Origin: Acidobacteria subdivision 2 bacterium RH1 MAG20
GTDB lineage: Bacteria; Acidobacteriota; Terriglobia; Terriglobales; Acidobacteriaceae
Length of the DNA: 64,000 bases
Direction: 5' to 3'
Assembly: GCA_002197545.1 (NCBI GenBank)
Contig: NFUO01000544.1
Location: 1 to 64,000 of the forward strand
Part shown: one piece after another, positions 25,509 to 33,730 of the stretch
Numbering within the stretch: the stretch's first letter is position 1
Layout of the letters: each line of letters starts with the position of its first letter
Made by a program: the position numbers and the translations under genes
The notes under the pieces: model-generated
Seen by the model: the letters and a program-made list of their open reading frames with translations, nothing else
Told to the model about the DNA's origin: nothing
Databases searched by the model: none

Positions 25509-25964
25509 TTATTGCTTTTCGCGCAGGGGGGCGAGGAAGTTGACCGTGCTGCGGAGGACGACCTCGTTGTTCTGGTTGAAAGCGAGGGTGCGGGTACGGA
25601 CTACGCCGTAGTTCTTACGGGAGTTCGACTGGCGAACGCCGACGACTTCGATCTCGGTATGGATGGTGTCGCCGGGGCGAACGGGGAGGGTCCAGCGCAT
25701 CTCTTCGACGCCCGCGCCGATCATGCCGCCAAAGACGGTGATGTTCTGCACGCGGAGGCGCATGACGATGGCGGCGGTGAGCCATCCGGAGGCGGCGAGG
25801 CCCTTGAAGAAGGAGCCTTCGCCGGCAGCCTCGTCGAGGTGGAAGGGCTGAGGGTCGTACTTCTGGCCGAACTCTTTGATCTCTTCTGCGGTTACTTTGG
25901 CTCCGCCGATGGAGTTGAATTTCTGACCGACGTAGAAGTCTTCGAAGTAAAGCTCTTGCGGCAT
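25509..25964 (-). CDS. MaoC-family (R)-enoyl-CoA hydratase-like protein
   Basis: 151 residues, single hot-dog fold. The hydratase motif region appears as YDPQPFHLDEAAGEGSFFKGLAASGWLT with the Asp-His pair (D..PxH). Ends RTRTLAFNQNNEVVLRSTVNFL. GGGAGA precedes the ATG. It probably hydrates enoyl-CoA in fatty acid or polyester metabolism; a 3-hydroxyacyl-CoA dehydrogenase gene lies two genes upstream on the same strand. Confidence 0.9.
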   Translation of the reverse strand: MPQELYFEDFYVGQKFNSIGGAKVTAEEIKEFGQKYDPQPFHLDEAAGEGSFFKGLAASGWLTAAIVMRLRVQNITVFGGMIGAGVEEMRWTLPVRPGDTIHTEIEVVGVRQSNSRKNYGVVRTRTLAFNQNNEVVLRSTVNFLAPLREKQ

Positions 25965-26039
25965 AGTTTCTCCCTAATGTCTACGAGTTTACGGGATGAG
26001 CGCGGAGGCTGGCTACGTGAAGTCGGTGAGTTTGTTCTA

Positions 26040-26288
26040 TTACCGAATTCTGTGCAGGATCAGCCAGACGCACCATAGCGTAGCTGCGAGCAACAGTGAA
26101 CCGCGAATTCGTGTGGTGAGCGCATTGCTGACCGCGAGAGGACCTGAAGCATGTTGTCCTCCTTTTTGGAAGCGCCAGTCTGGCAGGAAGCGCGTGTATG
26201 CGTCTGGGGAGATGAGCATGAAGGCTGCGTTGGCAATAAAAAGGAGCGCGAAAATCGCGGTTGCGAGCGTGCCGAGAGTCTGGGGCAT
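26040..26288 (-). CDS. Small two-helix membrane protein
   Basis: 82 residues from the ATG at 26288, chosen for GGAGAAA eight nt upstream; the frame continues upstream into the dehydrogenase gene but without such a site. Two hydrophobic helices (LATAIFALLFIANAAFMLI and IRGSLLLAATLWCVWLILH) with a basic loop including YTRFLPDWRFQKG. Unrecognised; arrangement suggests an operon with the upstream dehydrogenase (28 nt gap). Confidence 0.65.
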   Translation of the reverse strand: MPQTLGTLATAIFALLFIANAAFMLISPDAYTRFLPDWRFQKGGQHASGPLAVSNALTTRIRGSLLLAATLWCVWLILHRIR

Positions 26289-26316
26289 AAAAAGTTTCTC
26301 CGTTTGAGAGTCAGCT

Positions 26317-27174
<858 letters not shown>

Positions 27175-27211
27175 AGGCGGTTCTGCTTGACTTTGAAGTG
27201 TAGCAGTTGGG

Positions 27212-27994
27212 TCAGGCAGCGGTAATGGCTATGAGGAGGACGGTGATGTTATCGTGGCCTCCGTTGCGGTTGGCAGCGGCGATGAGGGCTTCGCAGGTTT
27301 GGGTGAGGGTAGGTTGGGTGGCGGGTGTTGGAATGGCGGTGAGGATGGCTTCAATCTCGTGGTCGGCTACGTCGTGGCTGAGGCCGTCGGAGGCGAGGAG
27401 ATAGAGGTCGTTGGGTTGAGGGCGGTGGCATTGGATCTCGGACTCCACGGTTGGCCTGGAGCCGATGGCGCGGGTGATGAGGTTGCGCATGGGAGAGCGG
27501 GCAGCCTGGGTAGGAGTGATCTGACCGGCGCGGAGCTGCTCTTCTACAAGGGAGTGGTCGTGGGTCAGTTGTTGCAGATGGCCGCGGCGGAGGCGGTAGC
27601 AGCGGCTGTCGCCGACGTGGGCCAGCCAGAGAGTGTCGTCCCAGTTGGGAGCGAACAGAGCGACGAGCGTTGTGCCCATGCCCGAGAGCTTTGTGGATTG
27701 GCGTGAGTGCTGAAAGACGGCCTGATTGGCGGCGTTGATCGCGGCGCAGAGGCGGACCTCGGGTTTAGTTGGGGGTTTGGCGGAGTGGTTGCCGTTGAAG
27801 ATGAGCGGAGTGAGGTGGCTGAGAAAGGTTTCGGTGGCGAGGCGGCTGGCGACTTCTCCGGCGGCGGCCCCTCCCATGCCGTCGCAGACGACGAAGGCCC
27901 CGGCCTGGGGAGAGGCGGCGCAGGCGTCCTCGTTACCCTTGCGGACGAGGCCGGGGTGAGACAGCATCGCGTGGATGAGAGGTTTTGCCGACAC
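27212..27994 (-). CDS. PP2C-family serine/threonine protein phosphatase
   Basis: 260 residues. Metal-binding motifs: [58 protein letters not shown] and [10 protein letters not shown], the full PPM/Stp1 set. It would reverse Hanks-type kinase phosphorylation in the cytoplasm. No kinase gene is adjacent. Confidence 0.95.
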   Translation of the reverse strand: MSAKPLIHAMLSHPGLVRKGNEDACAASPQAGAFVVCDGMGGAAAGEVASRLATETFLSHLTPLIFNGNHSAKPPTKPEVRLCAAINAANQAVFQHSRQSTKLSGMGTTLVALFAPNWDDTLWLAHVGDSRCYRLRRGHLQQLTHDHSLVEEQLRAGQITPTQAARSPMRNLITRAIGSRPTVESEIQCHRPQPNDLYLLASDGLSHDVADHEIEAILTAIPTPATQPTLTQTCEALIAAANRNGGHDNITVLLIAITAA

Positions 27995-28086
27995 GGTTGA
28001 AGGTGAATATCTTCCGCAGAAAAAGATACACGGCGGCGCGCTGAAGACAAAGGCTGGGTTAGTGTTAGGGCTGAGGGAAGGAACGG

Positions 28087-28911
28087 ATGAACCGGATTGT
28101 GCACGGGGACAACCTCGAGATTTTGCGAGGAATGGCGGCAGAATCGGTGGAGTTGATCTATATCGATCCGCCGTTTAATACAGGCAAGCGGCAGGCCCGG
28201 ATGCAGATGAAGACTGTGCGGGATGCGGCAGGTGACCGCGTGGGGTTTGGTGGGAGGCGATACAGGACCGAGGTGTTGGACGTGCAGGCTGGCGGCTCGG
28301 GATATGGCGACCAGTTTGGCGATTTTCTGGGGTTTTTGCGGCCACGGCTGGAGGAGGCTTATAGGGTATTGTCGGCTGCGGGATCGCTGTTTTTTCATAT
28401 CGACTATCGTGAGGCCCACTACTGCAAGGTGATGCTGGACGAGATCTTCGGGCGGGAGTGCTTTCAGAACGAGATTATCTGGGCGTATGACTATGGGGCG
28501 CGGGCGAAAAAGCGTTGGCCGGCGAAGCACGACAACATCCTCTGGTACACGAAGGATGCAGAGCGGTACACGTTCAACCTGGATGAGTGCGACCGGATTC
28601 CTTATATGGCTCCGAAACTGGTGGGCGCGGAGAAGGCGGCGAAGGGCAAGACGCCTACGGATGTGTGGTGGCATACGATCGTTTCTCCTACGGGTAAAGA
28701 AAAGACCGGATATGCGACGCAGAAGCCGCTGGGGGTGCTGGAGCGGATCGTGAAGGTGCATTCGAATCCGGGGGAGCGGGTGCTGGATTTTTTTGCGGGG
28801 AGCGGGACCACAGGCGAGGCTGCTGCCAGGCACGGGCGGGAGTTTTTGATGGTGGATGAGAGTGCCGATGCGATACGGGTGATGAAGCAGAGGCTGGCAA
28901 AGTGGCTGTGA
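28087..28911 (+). CDS. Site-specific DNA methyltransferase (beta-class, DPPF)
   Basis: 274 residues; GAAGGA four nt before the ATG. Catalytic motif IV is IYIDPPFNTGK near residue 30, and SAM-binding motif I (VLDFFAGSGTTGEAAARHG) lies near the C-terminus: the beta-class order. FLMVDESADAIRVMKQRL ends the protein. It methylates adenine N6 or cytosine N4; DPPF rather than DPPY leaves that open. No restriction endonuclease is next to it, so it looks like an orphan methyltransferase. Confidence 0.92.
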   Translation: MNRIVHGDNLEILRGMAAESVELIYIDPPFNTGKRQARMQMKTVRDAAGDRVGFGGRRYRTEVLDVQAGGSGYGDQFGDFLGFLRPRLEEAYRVLSAAGSLFFHIDYREAHYCKVMLDEIFGRECFQNEIIWAYDYGARAKKRWPAKHDNILWYTKDAERYTFNLDECDRIPYMAPKLVGAEKAAKGKTPTDVWWHTIVSPTGKEKTGYATQKPLGVLERIVKVHSNPGERVLDFFAGSGTTGEAAARHGREFLMVDESADAIRVMKQRLAKWL

Positions 28912-28916
28912 GGCCG

Positions 28917-28922
28917 TAGAAT
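28917..28922 (+). promoter_or_regulatory. TAGAAT box six nt before the VKOR start
   Basis: Part of CGTAGAATC, which recurs before two further genes (29795 and 30778). Position six nt upstream of ATG and lack of a Shine-Dalgarno sequence fit a -10 element for a leaderless mRNA. The nearest -35-like hexamer is CTGGCA at 28894. Confidence 0.4.
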
Positions 28923-28928
28923 CGAGCG

Positions 28929-29384
28929 ATGAAATATCTGGTGGCGTTGCTGGCGTTGGCAGGGTTGGTGGTAAGCGTGATGGGGCTGCGGGTTCACAAT
29001 ATGGACCCGGCGCTGGCCCCTCCCTGCGCGGTAAGTGAGCATTGGGACTGCGGGGCGGTGAACCATAGCCGGTTTGCCGTCTTTCCTCCGAAGACATTCG
29101 ACGAGGCTCCGGGCAAGGTGCATGTTCCGGTGGCGGCGGTGGGGATTATCGGCTATGGGCTGATCGCCGTGCTGGCGCTGATGGGGCGGTGGTGGCTGGT
29201 CTTCGAGACGGCGCAGATCGGATTCATGTGCGCCTCGTTTCTGAGCTACCTCGAAGCGTTCGTGATGGAGAAGTGGTGCATCTATTGCGTTTGGTCGTGG
29301 GGGATTATGACCACGATTCTGGTATTGACGATTGGCATGTTGGTGTATCGACGGCGCGGGCGAAGAGTGGCCTGGAAGAAATAG
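28929..29384 (+). CDS. Vitamin K epoxide reductase (VKOR) family membrane protein
   Basis: 151 residues, four helices. The N-terminal loop cysteines are in PPCAVSEHWDCGAVNHS, and the catalytic CxxC is in MEKWCIYCVWSWG of the last helices. Bacterial VKOR reoxidises a DsbA-like thiol oxidase in the periplasm and passes electrons to the quinone pool. Here the domain is not fused to a thioredoxin-like DsbA domain. Immediately follows the methyltransferase (17 nt) and precedes a coiled-coil protein. Confidence 0.92.
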   Translation: MKYLVALLALAGLVVSVMGLRVHNMDPALAPPCAVSEHWDCGAVNHSRFAVFPPKTFDEAPGKVHVPVAAVGIIGYGLIAVLALMGRWWLVFETAQIGFMCASFLSYLEAFVMEKWCIYCVWSWGIMTTILVLTIGMLVYRRRGRRVAWKK

Positions 29385-29393
29385 AGGGAGTGT

Positions 29394-29774
29394 ATGTGGC
29401 CAAAAGTGCTGGCGCAGTTGTTTGAGTTGCTTCCGCATGTGACCCGGCTGGTGCCGATGGCGGACAAGTATTTTTCGACCAAGACGGCCTCGGAGAAGGC
29501 CACCGAGGCGGCCATGGTGGCGATGGCCGAGGGAGTGCGCGGCGATCTGGGACAGGTGACGAAGGCCCATGCAGGGCTTTATCAGCAACTGCAGGAGCAG
29601 AGCGCTCAGATTGCTGAGGTGTCCGCAGAGGTAAAGCGGGTAGGGACGTCGGTGGAGCGGGTGACGGCTTTGGAGTCGCAGGTAGTGGCGCTCGGGCGGT
29701 GGGTGAAGGCGGGGGTTTCGCTGATCGTGTTTTTGCTGGTGGCGGTGATTGTGCTGCTGGTTCGCGGACGGTAG
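29394..29774 (+). CDS. Coiled-coil protein with C-terminal membrane anchor
   Basis: 126 residues. GAGGGAG before the ATG. Residues ~45-95 form a heptad-like helix (LYQQLQEQSAQIAEVSAEVKRVGTSVERVTALE) and the end is one hydrophobic helix (AGVSLIVFLLVAVIVLLVRGR), so a tail-anchored topology is expected. No family recognised. It is nine nt after VKOR, suggesting translation coupling. Confidence 0.7.
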   Translation: MWPKVLAQLFELLPHVTRLVPMADKYFSTKTASEKATEAAMVAMAEGVRGDLGQVTKAHAGLYQQLQEQSAQIAEVSAEVKRVGTSVERVTALESQVVALGRWVKAGVSLIVFLLVAVIVLLVRGR

Positions 29775-29795
29775 GGCGGCTGCTCTTCTCCATCG

Positions 29796-29801
29796 TAGAA
29801 T
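29796..29801 (+). promoter_or_regulatory. TAGAAT box six nt before the MqnC-like start
   Basis: TAGAAT-CTCAAT-ATG, with the same CGTAGAATC core as at 28916 and 30778. No Shine-Dalgarno sequence. No good -35. Confidence 0.4.
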
Positions 29802-29807
29802 CTCAAT

Positions 29808-30749
29808 ATGGGGATTAGCCGGGAACAAGCTCTAGATTGCTTCAACAGCGACGATTTGATTGGGATTGGGATGGAGGCCGAGGCGGTGCGGCGTGCGCTG
29901 CATCCTGAGGGCGTGGCCAGCTATGCCATCGAACGGAAGATCGATTGTGCGGCTGCGCCGTTTGAGGCGATCTGTGAGCAGGTTCGCGAGACGTTGGAGA
30001 TGGGTGGGACGGGCGTTACGTTGCGTGGGGCGGTTGGTCGGGAGCGGAAGATCGATTGGTATGAGCGGCTGCTTGCCGGGGTGAGGGAGCAGTTCCCTGG
30101 TGTGTGGCTGCATTGTCTTTCGGCGAGTGAGGTTTTGGCGATGGCGGAAGGCTCGGAGTTGACGGTGCGGGAGACGATTCTGCGGTTGCGGGATGCGGGG
30201 CTGGATTCGATTCCGGGGGACGATGCGGGGATTCTGGATGATGCGGTGCAGCAGCAGGGCGCTCGGGATAAGTGGACAGTTGCGGATTGGGTCTCGGTGC
30301 ATCGTGCGGCGCATGAGTTGGGGCTGCGGACTACGGCGGCGATGACGTTTGGCGCGGGAGAGAGCTTTGAGCAACGGCTGAATCATCTGGAGGTCGTGCG
30401 CCAGCTACAGGAGGAGACGGGTGGATTTACTGCGTTTACGCCGGTGAGTTTTCAGCCCAGAAAGGCTGGGGTGAGCGGCTTTGAAGAGGCTACGGCAGTG
30501 GAGTATCTGAAGACGCTGGCGATCTCGCGGATGGTTCTGGACAATGTTGAGAATGTGCAGGTCGATCTGGAGACACAGGGGCTGAAGGTGCTCCAGATGG
30601 GACTGCGATTTGGCGGCAACGATGTGGGGTCGGTGTTGCTGGATGGAGCGGATGACACGACCGAAGAGGACGTGCGGCGGGTGATCCGCGGAGCGGGGTT
30701 CAAGCCGGTACAGCGGGATACACTCTATCGGACGATGTACTTGAATTAG
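29808..30749 (+). CDS. MqnC-like protein lacking the radical-SAM cysteine motif
   Basis: 313 residues, alignable by eye with cyclic dehypoxanthinyl futalosine synthase (MqnC): start ISREQALDCFNSDDL, LHPEGVASYAIERKID, GGTGVTLRG, LHCLSASEV, LRDAGLDSIPG, AHELGLRTTAAMTFG, GGFTAFTPVSFQP, AVEYLKTLAISRMVLDN, and GLRFGGNDVGS. MqnC normally has CxxxCxxC for its 4Fe-4S cluster right after the RxIxY-type strand; here IERKIDC runs straight into AAAPFEAICEQ, so about 20-25 residues with all cluster cysteines are missing. It cannot be a standard radical SAM enzyme; a pseudoenzyme or a new chemistry is possible. It follows the VKOR and coiled-coil genes. Confidence 0.85.
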   Translation: MGISREQALDCFNSDDLIGIGMEAEAVRRALHPEGVASYAIERKIDCAAAPFEAICEQVRETLEMGGTGVTLRGAVGRERKIDWYERLLAGVREQFPGVWLHCLSASEVLAMAEGSELTVRETILRLRDAGLDSIPGDDAGILDDAVQQQGARDKWTVADWVSVHRAAHELGLRTTAAMTFGAGESFEQRLNHLEVVRQLQEETGGFTAFTPVSFQPRKAGVSGFEEATAVEYLKTLAISRMVLDNVENVQVDLETQGLKVLQMGLRFGGNDVGSVLLDGADDTTEEDVRRVIRGAGFKPVQRDTLYRTMYLN

Positions 30750-30778
30750 AAACGCTCCAATGTAAACCGCTGGTTCGC

Positions 30779-30784
30779 GTAGAA
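30779..30784 (+). promoter_or_regulatory. TAGAAT box upstream of the glycosyltransferase
   Basis: Third CGTAGAATC in this run of genes; here it is 48 nt before the start at 30833, so the transcript would carry a short leader. Confidence 0.35.
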
Positions 30785-30832
30785 TCGTCCAAGACGCTAG
30801 GCGGAGTTGCGCACCTGTTTGATCACTTACAA

Positions 30833-32479
30833 ATGATGACGAAGATGCTCGCCATGCTGGTGGCTCCGCATGGCTTTGGACATTATTGGAAGACGCACTA
30901 CGCCGACAAGACGTTTGAACACCTGTACCGGTGGAACACGTTCGATACATGCATGCTGATTCCCTACTTCATCGTGATGGTGATTCTGGCGTTCTATGGG
31001 ATTCACCGGTATCAGCTCGTTTGGCTTTATTACAAGAACAGGAAGAACGCGTCGAAGTGGGATGAGCCGCAGGCGCGGTTTGCTGATGACGCGTTGCCGT
31101 TTGTCACGGTGCAGTTGCCGATCTTCAATGAAAAGTTTGTAATTGACCGGCTGTTCGAGGCGGTGTGCCAGCTTGACTATCCGCGGGACCGGTTTGAGAT
31201 TCAGGTGCTGGACGACTCGACCGATGAGACGACGACGGTAGCCCGGGAGATGGTGGAGCGGTATGCGTCGGGAGCGATGGGGATGGCGCCGCAGCCGATT
31301 GTGTATCTGCATCGCACGAACCGGCATGGATATAAGGCCGGAGCTTTGGATAAAGGGCTGGATGCAGCGAAGGGCGAGCTGATCGCGATCTTCGATGCGG
31401 ACTTTGTGCCTCCGCCGCAGTGGCTGATGCAGGTGGTGGATCACTTTGCCGAGCCGGGGATTGGCATGGTGCAGACACGGTGGACCCACCTGAACCGGAA
31501 CTATAGCTTTCTGACGCAGGTGGAGGCGATTCTGCTGGATGGGCACTTTGTGCTGGAGCATGGCGGGCGCAGCCGGGCTGGGGTGTTCTTCAACTTCAAT
31601 GGCACGGCGGGGATGTGGCGGCGGCAGACGATCAGCGAGGCTGGCGGGTGGCAACATGACACGCTGACCGAAGATACCGATCTTAGCTATCGGGCGCAGC
31701 TGGTGGGGTGGAAGTTTAAATACTTGCAGGATGTAGAGTGTCCGGCCGAACTGCCGATTGAGATGACCGCCTTCAAGACGCAGCAGGCGCGGTGGGCAAA
31801 GGGCCTGATTCAGACGGCGAAGAAGATCCTTCCGCAGGTGATGAAGAGCGATGCGCCGTGGCATACGAAGCTGGAGGCGTGGTATCACCTGACGGCGAAT
31901 ATCAGCTATCCGCTGATGATTGTGCTGAGCGTGCTGTTGATGCCGGCGATGATTATTCGAAGCTGGCAGGGATATTTGCAGATGCTGCTGATCGACTTTC
32001 CGCTGTTTATGGCGAGCACGATGTCGGTTTCGACGTTCTACCTGGTGAGCCAGAAGGAGCTATTTCCTCGTGCGTGGCACAAAAAAATTCTGTACGTGCC
32101 GTTTCTGCTGGCGCTGGGAGGCATTGGGCTGACGATCACCAATACCAAGGCCGTGATGGAGGCATTATTTGGGGTAAAGAGCGCGTTTGCGCGGACTCCG
32201 AAGTACAGGGTGAATAAGAAGGGCGAGAAGTCGCAGGCCAAGGTCTACCGGAAGCGGCTGGGAATTGTGCCGTGGATCGAGCTGGGGCTGGGGGCTTACT
32301 TTGCGTGGACAGTCTGGTATGCCGTGTCCACGGAGAACTTCTTTACCGTGCCGTTTCTGCTGCTGTTTGTGTTCGGATACTGGTATACCGGCCTGCTGAG
32401 TCTGCTGCAAGGGCGGTTTGAGCGGAGCGGAAGTGCAGGGCAGGAGATGCATGAGAAGCCTTATCCGATTGGGATATGA
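30833..32479 (+). CDS. Membrane family-2 glycosyltransferase (cellulose synthase/CslA-like)
   Basis: 548 residues. One helix near residues 40-60, then the GT2 domain with LPIFNEKFVIDRLFEAVCQLDYP, VLDDSTDETT (first Asp), FDADFVPPPQWL (DxD), LTEDTDLSYRAQLVGW (catalytic TED) and QQARWAKGL (QxxRW), followed by at least four C-terminal helices. This is the processive beta-glycan synthase architecture, closest in outline to glucomannan/CslA-like enzymes rather than BcsA because no PilZ domain is seen. Synthesises and extrudes a polysaccharide across the inner membrane. A basic linker (RVNKKGEKSQAK) is between helices. Confidence 0.9.
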   Translation: MMTKMLAMLVAPHGFGHYWKTHYADKTFEHLYRWNTFDTCMLIPYFIVMVILAFYGIHRYQLVWLYYKNRKNASKWDEPQARFADDALPFVTVQLPIFNEKFVIDRLFEAVCQLDYPRDRFEIQVLDDSTDETTTVAREMVERYASGAMGMAPQPIVYLHRTNRHGYKAGALDKGLDAAKGELIAIFDADFVPPPQWLMQVVDHFAEPGIGMVQTRWTHLNRNYSFLTQVEAILLDGHFVLEHGGRSRAGVFFNFNGTAGMWRRQTISEAGGWQHDTLTEDTDLSYRAQLVGWKFKYLQDVECPAELPIEMTAFKTQQARWAKGLIQTAKKILPQVMKSDAPWHTKLEAWYHLTANISYPLMIVLSVLLMPAMIIRSWQGYLQMLLIDFPLFMASTMSVSTFYLVSQKELFPRAWHKKILYVPFLLALGGIGLTITNTKAVMEALFGVKSAFARTPKYRVNKKGEKSQAKVYRKRLGIVPWIELGLGAYFAWTVWYAVSTENFFTVPFLLLFVFGYWYTGLLSLLQGRFERSGSAGQEMHEKPYPIGI

Positions 32480-32494
32480 GGCTGGAGCGAGCTT

Positions 32495-32541
32495 CGAACA
32501 CAAGAAAGACCCGGTAAATAGCCGGGCCCCTCTTGTGTTCG
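32495..32541. terminator. Bidirectional terminator hairpin
   Basis: CGAACACAAGA (32495-32505) pairs with TCTTGTGTTCG (32531-32541), enclosing an inner CCCGG/CCGGG stem. It lies 15 nt past the glycosyltransferase stop and 13 nt before the convergent barrel gene stop. Confidence 0.75.
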
Positions 32542-32554
32542 GATTGACTACTCG

Positions 32555-33550
32555 TTAGAAGCGCAGGCCGAAGGTGACCGGGATGTAAGTCGTTCGAGCA
32601 CTGGCCTGCGGGAAGGCATTGAAGTAACTGGTGGTTCCGCTGACGTCGAAGGGACGGGGCTGGTTATCGGTCCAGACGTAGCGTCCCTCCGCATAGAGGC
32701 GCGCACCGGACCAACGGGAGAGCCTATAGGTAAAGCCAAGGCCCGCATTCAGGCCGAAGGCGTTGCTGACGTACTTGTCGATAGGCTGGTCGGCCTGGTA
32801 TTGATAGCAACCATAATATGGATCGCAGTAAGTTCCGATACCGGGAGTCGTGAAGACGGTGGCCTTGTGGTAGAAGCCCAGGCCGCCAGTGATGTAGGCG
32901 CCCCAGGTGTCGGAGGTGTAGTAATTGACGATGGGATTCAGCGTGAAAGACCAGTCGTGGACGTAGCCGCCGAGTTGGCTGAGAGGGTTGCCGTTCTGAT
33001 CTGAGGCGCCGAGGCTGTTATAGAGGGCGAGCTGGTTATTGAGAGTGTTGGTCTGGATACCCAGCTTGTCGTAGTCGAACTGAAGCAACACGCCCAGGGT
33101 CTTGTTGAAATTGCGGCCTCCGCCTACCTGAAACTTCCAACCTGGAGATGCGTAATTATGGGTGCCACCGGTTGGCAGAGTGAAGCCACCGCCGACCATG
33201 AAGGTGTATCTGTTGGAGCCGTCGGGGTTGGTGTGGCTGTCGGTGTAGTTTGGACGGCGATAGCGGCGGCGCGGGGGAGGCTGGGAGGCCTCGCTGCTGA
33301 GATCGAAGTATTCCGCAGCCGACGGACCAGCGTCAGATGAGCTTGAGCTTGAACTGGATGAGGAAAGATCCAGCGGAGCCATGAGGCTTGCCCGAAGATT
33401 GATGGCCGGAATTGCCGGGGTGGCAGCAGGTGCTGGCTGCTGGGCTTCAAGACCGAGCGTGGCGGCTGCAGTGAAGACGCCGAGGGCCGCTGTGCGAATA
33501 AGGAGGGCGGAAAGGCAATTTTTGCTGATCCTGCTGATCGTCGTTTGCAT
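32555..33550 (-). CDS. Outer-membrane beta-barrel protein
   Basis: 331 residues: signal peptide, a low-complexity N-terminus with ten consecutive serines (residues ~63-72) and a PPPRRRYRR stretch, then alternating aromatic strands (TFMVGGGFTLPTGG, WKFQVGGGRNFNKTLGVLLQFDYDKL, WGAYITGGLGFYHKA) to a terminal GLRF. A C-terminal Phe fits BAM-assembled OmpA/OmpW-like barrels of about eight strands. A disulfide pair is possible at CDPYYGCYQY. Function unknown. Confidence 0.85.
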   Translation of the reverse strand: MQTTISRISKNCLSALLIRTAALGVFTAAATLGLEAQQPAPAATPAIPAINLRASLMAPLDLSSSSSSSSSSDAGPSAAEYFDLSSEASQPPPRRRYRRPNYTDSHTNPDGSNRYTFMVGGGFTLPTGGTHNYASPGWKFQVGGGRNFNKTLGVLLQFDYDKLGIQTNTLNNQLALYNSLGASDQNGNPLSQLGGYVHDWSFTLNPIVNYYTSDTWGAYITGGLGFYHKATVFTTPGIGTYCDPYYGCYQYQADQPIDKYVSNAFGLNAGLGFTYRLSRWSGARLYAEGRYVWTDNQPRPFDVSGTTSYFNAFPQASARTTYIPVTFGLRF

Positions 33551-33680
33551 CTTTAAAGGCTCCCTTGGGTTCTGCTCATGCTGCTGGTTCTGCGAGTTCT
33601 TCCTAATGTTTCAACCCGGCTGATGTGCTCTTGTTGTGTAGGACGCTTAAAAAGTGATTTTGGATGACAAAGTTAGACAC

Positions 33681-33706
33681 GGGCATCCTGTTAGTACAGG
33701 ATGCCC
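33681..33706 (-). terminator. Hairpin following the RNase E/G gene
   Basis: GGGCATCCTGT-TAGT-ACAGGATGCCC, a perfect 11-bp stem 25 nt after the rng stop. The minus-strand tail is GTGTCTAACTTTG, not a strong T-run. Confidence 0.6.
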
Positions 33707-33730
33707 TCGATTTAGGTATAGCCGGGCGTT

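Noticed and set aside
27565..29097. 510-codon open frame on the - strand
   Set aside because: Overlaps the PP2C and methyltransferase genes in other frames and has only Pro/Arg/Ser-rich shadow sequence.
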